Assembly: GCA_016800925.1 (NCBI GenBank)
Contig: JABCPU010000305.1
Span: forward strand, 1-64,000
Length of the DNA stretch: 64,000 nucleotides
Origin: Suillus spraguei
Lineage: Eukaryota; Basidiomycota; Agaricomycetes; Boletales; Suillaceae
Direction of reading: 5' to 3'
The translations under genes were made by a program, and so were the position numbers. Below the pieces are notes generated by a model, which was not told where the DNA came from, made no database searches, and was given only the letters and a program-made list of their open reading frames with translations. Shown piece after piece: positions 11,695-21,534 of this stretch (its first letter is position 1; each line of letters begins with the position of its first letter).

Positions 11695-12921
11695 TGTTAC
11701 GACTGGGATGGCGTCACCAGCGACAGTGAAAAGACACACCCGGTCTGCTGAGAAGTTCTTACAATGTCCAAAAAAAGGACAAGGTGAAAGTACAAGGAAC
11801 GCATTCCGAGTACGATCAAGGGTTCGGCCTCAAAGACAAATCTAAGAGGTTCTGCGAGAATAGAGACTAAGGCTAAGGAGTGCTTAGACTTAGAGATGAT
11901 TCAAGACGACTTTAGGTTGGAGACCTAAGCAAAGGAGATTCCAGGTAAAACCCAGTAAGATTAAAGTAAAGAATATACTACAAGTACAACGTGCTTAAAT
12001 AGACCAATATGTGCACACTGTCATATACCATACTTCTAATCTCAGATCTGACCATATCCGATCAGATCCGATCGATTCCATATCCGTCCGGTCCACAGAT
12101 CCTGTCCGGACCACCCATCTGAATGTGCTCACTTCTTGCACCTTAACTCCCTTGTGTATATCTGCATCTATCTCCTTTCGTCATTCCTCCTGTTTCCGGT
12201 ATTCCGGCTGTTTATATTTCCATCCTGTGTCACTGATCCGTTTCCTGTGTTCATTTCCGATTCATGCTTACTGATCTGCTGTGCATTAACTAATAGACTT
12301 CCGTTACACTTTGTACATAGCCCTCGGTCCCGGACTTATTGATTATCCGTCTTAGATACTTACAGTATATAAACCACTTGTAGATCTCCGTAGAACCTTA
12401 GTTCGAATATCATCTTAGATTCTACTCATTCCGCTTCTTCCGGACTTGAGCCACCCTCTGCTCTAAAGTCACCTTCCGAGACTTAGGATTGATTCCGATA
12501 GTCTATATATCCGACTCTATCTTCGGATAGTCTACCTCCATTAGTTTCTAGTTAGGAACTCGTTCCGAAGCTAGCCTTAATCTTTGTTCTATCCTTACGT
12601 TCCGAACAACCTTCGGACGCCCGGATCCACCACGCAACTCCTTCCAGATCTTTGGACGAATAACTTCTCCTTGAAATAAGGGCATTACTCGAGAAAGGGG
12701 CACAGTGAACGAACTGAGGCCAAAGCCCTTCGGATCTCTCTACCTTTGAGTACGGTCTTAACACGCACGGACCAAGAGAGACGTAAGAAAGTAAGTGCGT
12801 ATCCAAATAAGGAAGGCAACTATAGTACAGATGTGTTGAGCATATGAGTCAGAGTCATGTAACATGATATACAGGTAAGGAAACAAAGAAAGAACAAATA
12901 GGGGCACATACGATTGTAACA
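11695..12921 (-). repeat. 3' LTR of family B, interrupted
   Basis: LTR parts at 11695-12018 and 12764-12921 (TGTTACGACTGG...GATTGTAACA) are separated by a family A solo LTR. Joined they match the 477-bp 5' LTR at 20053-20529 closely. Confidence 0.92.
12019..12763 (+). mobile_element. Solo LTR of family A, inverted, nested in the family B LTR
   Basis: It reads TGTCATATACC...GTCTTAACA, i.e. the opposite orientation to copies 1 and 2. Flanks are TGCAC (two bases before the LTR) and CGCAC, an imperfect 5-bp duplication of the site seen uninterrupted near 20371 (TGTGCACGG). A TATATAAA box at 12366 is followed by AGTTCGAATAT at 12400-12410. No internal sequence remains, as after LTR-LTR recombination. 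Confidence 0.9.
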
Positions 12922-12936
12922 TTACCCCCTTTTTAC
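12922..12936 (-). other. Polypurine tract of family B
   Basis: The minus strand reads AAAAAGGGGGTAA directly before the 3' LTR TGTTACAATC. This is the expected position and make-up of the plus-strand primer of an LTR retrotransposon and fixes the element's direction. Confidence 0.8.
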
Positions 12937-13058
12937 ACGTAAAGTCACCGACTTTACTCGTCTTGGTTTTCATAGTAAACAGGATCATCGCTATAATCGT
13001 AGTCTTCATCAGCGAAGGATCCGCTCCTCATATACGCAGCTTCTTCAGCACCGGCGCG

Positions 13059-14507
13059 TCATTTAGAGTCCCTCCTTTTCTCTGCTTGAATTCGTTCATC
13101 GTCAAGCTGTTGTTCCCAAGTACGAAGCGCGTCGTAGAATCCGTCATCTTTCCAAGTTAATGTAAAGGGGGGAGTCCCAACTCGTCGAGGACAATAAATG
13201 GATAGATGGGTAGGCGACCAGTATCTGCAAACCTTGCACTGGTATTCCGCACAGTTCTTTTGACGGTGCCCAAGTAATCCACAGACGCGACATTTCATGT
13301 TTTCATCGGGATTGGAGATGTATTTGCGTAATGGTGACGGTGAGATGATGGGTTTAGGACTAGTGGATCTGGCGTGCTTCTTCCCCTTATTCCGTCTCAT
13401 GCGTTTTAAGGTAAGGGTGTTATTACGCCTGAGCTGCGCCTGCTGGGCAGGGGAGAGGGCATATGCTGATGTTGGGAGATCAGGGGTGGTTCCTCGTTCG
13501 GCAACCACAAGAAGTTCGTTAGAAGAAAAGGGGAAAGTTATGCCGAAGTCTTTTACTAAGACTGGCGAGACAGGATCCATTGGGCCGAATGATGACGGAA
13601 TGGACATAGGAGGGTGAATGTGAAGATTGCGAAGTCGAGGACCGAGTGCTATCAATTCAGCAACAGGAATTCCTAACCTTTTTGCAGCTTCACACTGTTC
13701 TTCTGTACAAGGCTCGTATAGCCATGCAGGATGTTCATGGGAGACTATAACAGGGGGCGATGAGGTTGATTGTTCGATGGGAGATGGGGTTCGTGGAGAA
13801 GCGAGGTCAGCTTGCGTTTGTTGCAGATCAGTGATGGCTTCTTCGACTAAGTTTCTGGCCGCTCTAGTTTCAGCGACTGATTGCTGGATGGTTTCGACAA
13901 CCGCATTGGTGAGCTGTCCGATCTCTTGGACAGCAGTGCATAAGCCAGCAAGGGCGTCAACACTAGAATACATGCGCGAAGAAGAGGGTGCTGGAATAGG
14001 AAGTGGCGTATCTTCCTGCGGAGAGGGAGGTCGAGCAATACCTGCTCGGCGTTCAGCCACGATGTGAATAGCTTCTTCAACATCGCTCTTAAAAGAATTG
14101 GGAAGCAGCAGCATAGCGTAAGAACGAATGCGTTTTTGAAGATGAAGGAGACGATGGCGGTAGGTGATTTCTGTGGTCTCGTTGGCAGTGACTTCAATGA
14201 GGGCTGCAGTGCGAATGATATTGATGAGGAGTAGGGCGGGGAAGGCGCCTCTTTCAGTGAGGATTCTTTCGATCTCGAGCGCATGTCCTTCGCATAGAAG
14301 GGCGGCTTCAATGTAGGAGGTGTTGTCGATTTCAGTGGTAAGGGTTCCGTAGTTTTCTGCGTCGGAGTCGGAGTCATTGTTGGCAACGGTGACGGGAGTG
14401 ATGTATGCAGTAGGGAAAGACATTTGAAACAGTGTTAGTTGATCAAGTGCTAGTGCGAGTTGATTGACTGAAGGATAATTAGAGGGCGTGTTGCTTCTTA
14501 TAAGCAT
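13059..14507 (-). CDS. Additional 482-aa zinc-knuckle ORF between pol and 3' LTR (family B)
   Basis: An uninterrupted frame in the same sense as gag and pol. It overlaps the end of the chromodomain frame by about 29 nt and occupies the place where env lies in enveloped relatives. It has no signal peptide or membrane span, so it is not env-like. The N-terminal half is helical and acidic, and the middle has proline/serine-rich linkers (PSPQEDTPLPIP). Near residue 410 a classical knuckle C-x2-C-x4-H-x4-C (CRVCGLLGH...C) is followed by a second variant C-x2-C-x6-H-x4-C; both should bind zinc and nucleic acid. The C-terminus is basic. It stays open although pol of this copy carries stops. Function unknown; a second nucleocapsid-like or RNA-binding factor is an inference. 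Confidence 0.8.
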   Translation of the reverse strand: MLIRSNTPSNYPSVNQLALALDQLTLFQMSFPTAYITPVTVANNDSDSDAENYGTLTTEIDNTSYIEAALLCEGHALEIERILTERGAFPALLLINIIRTAALIEVTANETTEITYRHRLLHLQKRIRSYAMLLLPNSFKSDVEEAIHIVAERRAGIARPPSPQEDTPLPIPAPSSSRMYSSVDALAGLCTAVQEIGQLTNAVVETIQQSVAETRAARNLVEEAITDLQQTQADLASPRTPSPIEQSTSSPPVIVSHEHPAWLYEPCTEEQCEAAKRLGIPVAELIALGPRLRNLHIHPPMSIPSSFGPMDPVSPVLVKDFGITFPFSSNELLVVAERGTTPDLPTSAYALSPAQQAQLRRNNTLTLKRMRRNKGKKHARSTSPKPIISPSPLRKYISNPDENMKCRVCGLLGHRQKNCAEYQCKVCRYWSPTHLSIYCPRRVGTPPFTLTWKDDGFYDALRTWEQQLDDERIQAEKRRDSK

Positions 14508-15989
14508 TCAAGATTCGAGCGGAGTTCTTCAAGTTCTTTTCTGGGAGCCATTCATTATCTCCCGATGAATATCCTTTCCAAGAGACGAGATAGCGTCGGC
14601 GAGTGCTGGTTCCTTTGTGAGAAAGAATTGCTTCTATTTCATATTCTTCCTCTTCTTCGATGATGTCAGGTGGTGGTTCGGGGAAGTTCGGACCGTGTAC
14701 ATCTGTTTCGCTATAGGACGATAAAACGGAAGCATGGAATGTAGGATGAATTTTCCACTGCGGAGGAAGTTTGAGTGTGAACGTGATGGGTGATAAGACA
14801 TCGATGATCGGGAAAGGTCCGTATTGTTTTGGCGCAAGTTTCCTTGATGGGAGTTTGAGTCTAAGATTAGCGGCAGATAGCCAAACCTTATCTCCGATCT
14901 TCCATGGAATGTACTTATCTCCTCTAGATCGTTCGGCCATTGTTTGCATTGCAATGTTATGGCAGGCGATTGCTTCTTCTCTGATCTTCTGCAAGGATCA
15001 TACTCGATCTTCTGCTGCGGGTACGGATGAATCAGGGATAAGGTGAGGGATAGCGCGTGGTTCGTATCCCATCATCAAATAGAAGGGCGATGCATTCCTT
15101 GCATTATGTTTTCGATGGTTGTGGACAAATTCAGCAATTGGTAGGTGTTCTACCCAATCTTCAGGATTGTTGTGGCAATAGATGCGTAGATATGTTTCGA
15201 GTTCTTGATTAAGCCTCTTGGTTTGGCCATCAGTCTGCGGATGATAAGCCATGGATGGAGCAATAACATATTCGAGAAGTTGGGCAAGCTCCTTAGAGAA
15301 GCGAGATAGGAATTGCGGGCCTCGGTCTGAGATGACTTTGTCATGGAGTCCGAATCGTCGGTAAACATGTTTCAGGAATAATTTGGCAATGCCTTCGGAG
15401 GTTACGGTTTTCAGACAAGGGATAATAATTACCCCCTTTGTAAGGCCATGGTCTACCACGACCATGACACTGTCAAAGCCTCCAGAGACGGGGAGGTCAG
15501 TAATGAGGTTGACCGAGACCTGAGAGAAGGGGCGAGTTGCAGATGAGGGTATCGGAGCAAGGGGAGGTCGAACAGGATGGGTATCAGCTTTCATTTGCTG
15601 ACAAAGGGCGCAACCCTCAACGTATTTCTGAATATAGGAGCCCATTGCGGGCCACCACGCTTCCCGTTTAACGAGTTCTTTGGTTTTGAATCTACCGGGA
15701 TGTCCCGCAGTAGGATGATCATGATACCTTTTCAGGATGTTGGGACGATGGGCCGGTGGAATATAGGCACGATTCTTAAAGTAGAGGATGTTCCCTTCAA
15801 TCTTCCAATCAGAGAGTGCTGACTTCATAGGTGGAAGGCATACGCCATCAAGGGCATCGGACGCTGTCTTGAAGACAGGGTCGTCGAGAGGATCAGAAGA
15901 TGATAACACATCTGTGAGGTCGGCGTCAATAAGACGAACGAATAGAGCGTCAGGGAGGAGAGTCTGGTCCTCATTATCGTCTTTACCGG
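14479..15989 (-). pseudogene. pol: Family B integrase and chromodomain
   Basis: Second part of pol, separated from RNase H by the nested solo LTR. It shows the zinc-binding H-H-C-C part (HDHPTAGHPGRFKTKELV ... CALCQQ), catalytic Asp in ISDRGPQF, and the catalytic Glu region AYHPQTDGQTKRLNQELE. A frame break near 14997 separates it from the last block (MQKIREEAIACHNIAM...), which carries the GPF/Y-type region (YGPFPIID) and a chromodomain near its end (YEIEAILSHK ... YLVSWKGYSSGDNEWLPEKNL). Chromodomains steer integration to marked chromatin in related elements. Inactive in this copy. Confidence 0.9.
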
Positions 15990-16464
15990 TGTTACAATCG
16001 TACGTGCCCCTATTTATTTTCCTTTTGTTCCTTTACTTGTATATCTTGTTACGTAACTCCAACTCATATGCTCAACGCATCTGTACGATACATGCCTTCC
16101 TTATTAGGATACGCAGTTACATTCCCACAGTTACCTGGTCTGTGCGCACATATTGGCCTATTTAAGCACAGTGTACTTGTAGTAGATTCCCTACTTTAAT
16201 CTTACTGGGTTTTACCTGGAATCTCCTTCGCTTAGGTCTCCAACCTAAGTCGTCTTGAATCGTCTCTAAGTCTAAGCACTCCTTAGCCTTAGTCTCTATT
16301 CTCGCGGATACCTCTTAGATTTATCTTTGAGGCTGAACCCTTGATCGTACTCGGAACGCGTTCCTTGTACTTTCACCTTGTCCTCTTTTGGACATTGTAA
16401 GAACTCCCAGCAGACCGGCTGTGTCCTTTCACTGTTGCTGGTGACGCCACCCCAGTTCGTAACA
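15990..16464 (+). mobile_element. Solo LTR of family B nested in family B pol (TSD ACCGG)
   Basis: 475 bp reading TGTTACAATCG...GTTCGTAACA, opposite in direction to the host element, flanked by ACCGG at 15985-15989 and 16465-16469. It interrupts the tether between RNase H (ending [12 protein letters not shown]) and integrase. It contains a TATTTAA box followed by ACTTTAATCTT, the presumed RNA start. Confidence 0.93.
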
Positions 16465-19052
16465 ACCGGAATCATAGTCGGGCCTGCGAGATAGTGCATC
16501 AGGTACTGCTAATTTAGTACCTGCAACATGATGCAGTTCAATGTCGTAAATAGACAAAATGAGTTGCCAACGTGCTTGGCGATGGGTAAGCTTCTGTGTG
16601 CTTCTGAAGTACAGAAGATTCTTGTGGTCAGTAAACACCAGGACAGGGTGCGGGTTTCCTTCGAGATAATGACGCCATTCATTCAATGCCCGGATCACGG
16701 CAAGGAGTTCCCGATCGAAGATCTGGTAATTTCGTTCTGCGGGGTTTAAAGACTGTGAGAGATATGCACATGGGTGATAAACACCATTCTCATCAGTTTG
16801 CAGAAGAACTCCGCCAGTTGCTATGAGCGAAGCGTCAGTAGCAATAGCAAATTGTCGGGAAGGATCAGGGTTACGGAGTACCAGTTGAGATGTAAAGTGT
16901 CATTTCAGTTCTTCGAAGGTGTCCCTGCATTCGGGTGACCAATCAAAGACCTTATCTTTCTTTGTTAAGTCGATAAGGGGTCGGGCGATATCGGAGTAAT
17001 GGGAAATGAACGTGCGGTAGAAGTTGCAAAAACCAAGGAAGGATCGAACATCTTTTACAGATTTCAGAACTGGCCATTCGGAGATTCCCTTGGTCTTGGC
17101 TGTATCCATAGCAACTTTTCCAGGGCGAATTATCATTCCGAGGTATTCCACTTCTTCTGCATCGAAGGTGCATTTCTCCGGTTTCAAGAACAGATGTTCT
17201 TTTCATATCTTCATCAAAACCTGTCTTGTCCGCTCGCGATGTTCTGCCACAGTTGTAGAGAAAATCAGGATATCGTCCATGTAGATAACCATCCATCCTT
17301 CGTTGATTTCCTGCTGGAAGGTACGATTCATGTATGCTTGGAAAGTTGCCGGGGAATTGCAGAGGCCAAAGAACATGACATTTGGTTCAAAGAGACCAAA
17401 CTCCGTAGTAAAAGCAGCTTTCCAGCGATCATCGGGATGGATGCGAATATTGTTGTAGCCGGACCGGATATCCATTTTCGTAAAGAACTGTGCGTTGTGA
17501 AGGCATGCGACAAGGGAGATAGGGAGTGGGAGCGGATAGGCGTTCTTGACTGTCCAATCATTAATGTAGTGATAATCTTGACAGGGACGCAATTCTCCAC
17601 TCTTCTTTCCCACAAAGAAGAAGCCACTGGCTTGGGGTGACTTCGATTCCGAGATGAAACCTTTCGCAACGTTTTCATCGATAAACATTTTGACGGCAGC
17701 GCGTTCTTTTTCTGATAGCGGGTAAACCTTGGACATGCGAGGGATAAAACCGGGTTTAGTATCGATCTGATGATCAATACCAGGGCATTCAGGGGGTGGT
17801 TTATTTAACCCGTCTTTAGCAAAGACGTCGGCGAAGTCGTGTAGATAGTTCGGGACCAATTCTCTGAAGGATTTCCTTTCTTTTCCTTCTCATCCATGGC
17901 GAATTCCTGAGCTTTGTTACTGTATTTTGGAGGGGAAGGGAGTTGTTCGAGTCGGGAAGTTCCATCATGTGTAAGAGGTGTGTCCATGGATACTTCTTCT
18001 ATGATTCTCATGCTGACTCCGTTGGTATCATATTCCACAAGAAATTCTCCATCTCCAAGTTCATAGGAGGAGATTTCGCGTACTTCTGGCGCATGCCACA
18101 CATCTTGCATTGTGTTGAATTGGTCATCATCCTCTGTTGGGATCAACGAGGGCACGGGTTCTTCTTCATCGGGAATTTCTTCAATTGAACTTGAAGGAGT
18201 ATGTTGAAGAATTTTCGGAGGGACATAGAACTTGGATAATTTCGGTATGTTGGTATCTCGTCCGGGGATCTCCTCTTCTGCTTTTCTTTTTCCATACTTC
18301 TGTTCTTCTATTGGCCATTGCTCAGTAGGTTCTTGTCCGGCCCGATGCTCAGGTTCAGATTCATTCTTGCGCTTTTCTGCGCGGGGAATCGGTGATACTG
18401 CTCGTGGTAGTTGTACACGGGGAGTAGGGTCTGTAGTACATGGCATTTGTACTTCTGGTTTGGGATCTTTGGCAGTTGAAGGGATAACGAGTGATCTTGG
18501 AAGTTGGGAGTATTGCCATTTCTTAGAATGACAATTGAAGGCTGGGGGCAATCCATTCTTCTTCCGATCCGTATCCATATCGATTTCGATTTCATCCGAT
18601 TTCGTTGTTCGAGGAAGGACGAGTGTTTCAGCAGCCCAATCTATACTTGGGTTCATTGCACATAACCACGGAATTCCCAAAAGGATTTGATCTCTTCTTC
18701 CTAGTTTGGTGATATTGAATTTTCCATACATGGTTCGTTCATCAATTTTGACCACGAGGAGACAATAGTGTGTGATTGGTCCTCCTTTGATAAGGGTTCC
18801 ATCTGCCGTAGTAACTCGAAACGGTGTTTTAAGTTTTCGTCGTGTGATTTGATGGAGTTTCACAAACTCTTTGGAAATAAAGGTTCCTGCTGCGCCCGAA
18901 TCAATAACAGCGGTGGTGTCGACGGATTTCAAGCGAGTACACGAGTGGAGGGTGATAGGGATACGAAGTTCTTTTCTTTCACCTACAGCACATACAAGTC
19001 TTAGTAGTACATTGGGAGAAACATACGTTGAATCTTTGTTTCTCCAATTCAA
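16465..19052 (-). pseudogene. pol: Family B protease-RT-RNase H
   Basis: The frame opens across the gag stop by a -1 step. Aspartic protease motif AVIDSGAAGTFI lies about 50 residues in; a long proline/glutamate-rich spacer follows. A frame shift near 17850 leads to RT with YMDDILIFS and FFGLCNSPATFQ. The thumb/connection FLGFCNFYRTFI follows, then RNase H with [10 protein letters not shown] and TDHKNLLYF. Two in-frame TGA codons (17203-17205, in place of an expected Arg before KEHLFLKPEK, and 16900-16902 after FEELK) stop translation. Both fit CGA to TGA transitions. Confidence 0.9.
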
Positions 19053-19882
19053 AAATCCTCAACAATCCGCCTCACAGTTTCTTCTTCTTCTTCTTCTTTG
19101 ACTTCAGTTTGTTGAAGCGGGGTCTTCTTCTTTTTCTCAGGACAATTATGAATACGATGTCCTGTCTTCTTGCATCCAAAGCATTGTCCCTTCTTCATGC
19201 ATTCAGATCTCTCCGTATCGGAGATTCGATCTACAACCATTGCGTTGGAATCATGGTTCGGTATGTAACGTGCATTTCCATAGTTCTTCTTCTTCTGTTG
19301 TGGAGCATGACGTGTCCTCATGGCTTGGAGACGATGATGAGAATTGTCAATGGAAACGCATTGCAGCACAACATCTCTGAATACTTCTGAGACATCTCCT
19401 AGTGCGAAAAGCTTTGTAAGGATGCCCCAATTCAGGCCATCTTGGAAGAATTGGATCTTCATTGCGTTATCGGTGATATGAGCCTTGGCTGCAAGTGCCT
19501 CAAAGTCAGCAATATAAGTATGGAGATCTCCGCTTCCTTGTTTGAGGTCCCTGAGTTTTGTGAGTGCGGTCCCTTTGGTATCCACTGGGTTGAAGGCTTC
19601 TTTGAAGCTTTTCATAAAATCCACCATTGTCCCATAACCAACTTTTTGTCCAGAGGTGTCGGTTGATTGAGCATGATCAAGAAATTGCTCCTTCCAGGAT
19701 TTAGCATTCTTTTCGGTCATAAAGGATGTTATGAAAATGATCTTCTGCTTGTTGGTGGTGTAAAGCTTTTCGTTGATGTCAAAGTGTAGATTACATGACT
19801 GGATAAATTTGCGAGAGTTGTCGCGATCTCCATCAAAACCGGTTGGCTGACCGATTTTGTATTCAAAGTCTTTGGTTGTCAT
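19049..19882 (-). CDS. gag: Family B gag (277 aa)
   Basis: Structural protein of the element. The capsid-like part (residues about 15-190) contains the conserved gypsy block around LTKLRDLKQGSGDLHTYIADFEAL. A CCHC knuckle (CFGCKKTGHRIHNC) sits near residue 240 and a lysine/glutamate-rich tail follows. The start ATG at 19882 lies 170 nt inside the 5' LTR. The frame ends GAT TTT TGA, where a one-base slip of tRNA-Phe on the five-T run would enter the protease frame, whose codons begin TTG AAT TGG. Confidence 0.88.
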   Translation of the reverse strand: MTTKDFEYKIGQPTGFDGDRDNSRKFIQSCNLHFDINEKLYTTNKQKIIFITSFMTEKNAKSWKEQFLDHAQSTDTSGQKVGYGTMVDFMKSFKEAFNPVDTKGTALTKLRDLKQGSGDLHTYIADFEALAAKAHITDNAMKIQFFQDGLNWGILTKLFALGDVSEVFRDVVLQCVSIDNSHHRLQAMRTRHAPQQKKKNYGNARYIPNHDSNAMVVDRISDTERSECMKKGQCFGCKKTGHRIHNCPEKKKKTPLQQTEVKEEEEEETVRRIVEDF

Positions 19883-20040
19883 ATTTGGCGATTCGTCTGG
19901 TGAGTTATACTTTCTCGGTGCCTACACGCGCTGTCTTGCTGTCCGTTAGGGCTTGTCTTTTAGCGTACGTGTACGCTAATCTGCTTATCTTAAGCAATCA
20001 GGGTTCGAGGTTGAAGACTGGATAGTCGACGATCGGGTGG

Positions 20041-20051
20041 ACTTTAATCTT
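20041..20051 (-). promoter_or_regulatory. Self-priming site (PBS) of family B
   Basis: One base inside the 5' LTR, the RNA sense AAGATTAAAGT is exactly complementary (11 nt) to ACTTTAATCTT in the LTR (20315-20325 on the opposite strand). That LTR block begins 34 nt downstream of a TATTTAA box (20353-20359), where transcription should start. No TGG, expected for pairing with a tRNA CCA end, follows the LTR. Confidence 0.75.
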
Positions 20052-20052
20052 T

Positions 20053-20529
20053 TGTTACAACTGGGATGGCATCACCAGTGACAGTGAAAAGACACAGCCG
20101 GTCTGCTGGGAAGTTCTTACAATGTCCAAAAAAAGTACAAGGTGAAAGTACAAGGAACGCGTTCCGAGTATGATCAAGGGTTTGGCCTCAAAGACAAATC
20201 TAAGAGGTTCTGCGAGAATAGAGACTAAGGCTAAGGAGTGCTTAGACTTAGAGACGATTCAAGACGACTTTAGGTTGGAGACCTAAGCGAAGGAGATTCC
20301 AGGTAAAACCCAGTAAGATTAAAGTAAAGAATATACTACAAGTACAACGTGCTTAAATAGACCAATATGTGTGCACGGACCAAGAGAGACGTGAGAAAGT
20401 AATTGCGTATCCAAATAAGGAAGGCAACTATAGTACAGATGCGTTGAGCATATGAGTCAGAGTCATGTAACATGATATACAGGTAAGGAAACAAAGAAAG
20501 AACAAATAGGGGCACATACGATTGTAACA
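20053..20529 (-). repeat. 5' LTR of family B
   Basis: 477 bp, TGTTACAACTGG...GATTGTAACA on the plus strand, followed by the target duplication GACAC. Confidence 0.95.
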
Positions 20530-20637
20530 GACACTCCTGAGTGGAGACGAGCAGATGCTTGTCGAGAGGCAATCGCACTAGCGATGTGGACTGATTATCT
20601 TGAGGAACGCACACGAAGGCGACTCCCATTGCCATAG
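20530..20637 (+). pseudogene. PIF/Harbinger-type transposase, C-terminal fragment, part 2
   Basis: After removing the family B element and one GACAC copy, the frame from 11561-11694 continues without a break into PEWRRADACREAIALAMW and ends at a TAG (20635-20637). The join is seen directly and confirms the insertion. A family A solo LTR begins five bases after the stop. Confidence 0.75.
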
Positions 20638-20641
20638 TTGC

Positions 20642-21388
20642 TGTTAAGACCGTACTCAAGGGGTGAAAGATCTGAAGGGCTTTGGCCTCAGTTCGTGCAC
20701 TGTGCCCCTTGTCCGAGTAATGCCCCTTATTTCAGAGAGGAGATATATGTCCGAAGATCCGGACATCCGAAGGTATTGGATATGGTACATTTGAAGGTTA
20801 TCTGGAGCATAGGGATGAAACGAGGATTAAGGCTAGCTTCGGAATGGGTTCCTAACTAGAAACTGACAGAGGTAGACTATCCAAAGATAGAGTCAGAGAT
20901 ATAGACTAAAGGAATCAATCCTAAGTCTTGGAAGATGACTTAGAGTGGAAAGTGTCTCAAGTCCAGAGGAAACAGAATGAGCAGAATCTAAGATGATATT
21001 CGAACTAAGGTTCTATGAAGATCTACAAGTGTTTTATATACTGTAAGTATCTAATACGGATAATCAACAAGTCCGGGACCAAGGGCTATGTACGAAGTGT
21101 AACAGAAGTCTATTAGTTAATGCGCAGCGGATCAGTAAGCACGAATCAGAAATGAAACACAGGTAACGGATCAGTGACACAGGATGGAAGTATACACAGC
21201 CAGAATACCAGAAACAGGAGGAATGATGAAAGGAGATAGACGCAGATATACACAAGGGAGTTAGAGTGTGAGAAGAGGGCACATTTGGATGGGTGATCCG
21301 GACAGGATCCGTGGACCGGACGGAAATAGAATTGATCGGATCTGATCGGATATGGTTGGATCAGAGATCAGAAGTATGGTATATGACA
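20642..21388 (-). mobile_element. Solo LTR of family A (TSD GTTGC)
   Basis: 747 bp, TGTTAAGACCG...ATATGACA, flanked by GTTGC at 20637-20641 and 21389-21393. It lies between the convergent ends of the transposase and Myb-like genes of the presumed Harbinger element. It is more diverged than the other family A LTRs. Confidence 0.93.
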
Positions 21389-21534
21389 GTTGCAGGTATT
21401 ACAACAAATTTGTACCAATGCTATGTTACAATCATATATTCTGAGTCAACCGATGCCCGGCGTGTCAGCACACCATCATCCTGTGAGTCAACTGATGTAT
21501 GGCGTGGGCTGCGTGGCTCACCACCGCAAAGTAC

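Larger units (their letters stand above)
11695..20529 (-). mobile_element. Ty3/gypsy chromovirus family B with target duplication GACAC
   Basis: An 8.8-kb insertion in the Harbinger transposase, bounded by GACAC at 11690-11694 and 20530-20534. Order on the minus strand: 5' LTR 20053-20529, priming site 20041-20051, gag, protease-RT-RNase H, integrase-chromodomain, an additional zinc-knuckle ORF, purine tract 12922-12936, 3' LTR. A family A solo LTR sits in its 3' LTR and a family B solo LTR in its pol. Pol has in-frame TGA codons, so the copy is inactive, yet gag (277 aa) and the 3' ORF (482 aa) are open. Confidence 0.95.

Noticed and set aside
13059..14507. Reading the additional family B ORF as an env gene because of its position
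   Set aside because: There is no signal peptide, membrane span or glycosylation-rich ectodomain; zinc knuckles and a basic tail point to nucleic-acid binding.
19930..20040. Hairpin-like stretch with GGGTTCGAGG in the family B leader as a possible tRNA
   Set aside because: The T stem does not pair and no anticodon arm of proper length is present.
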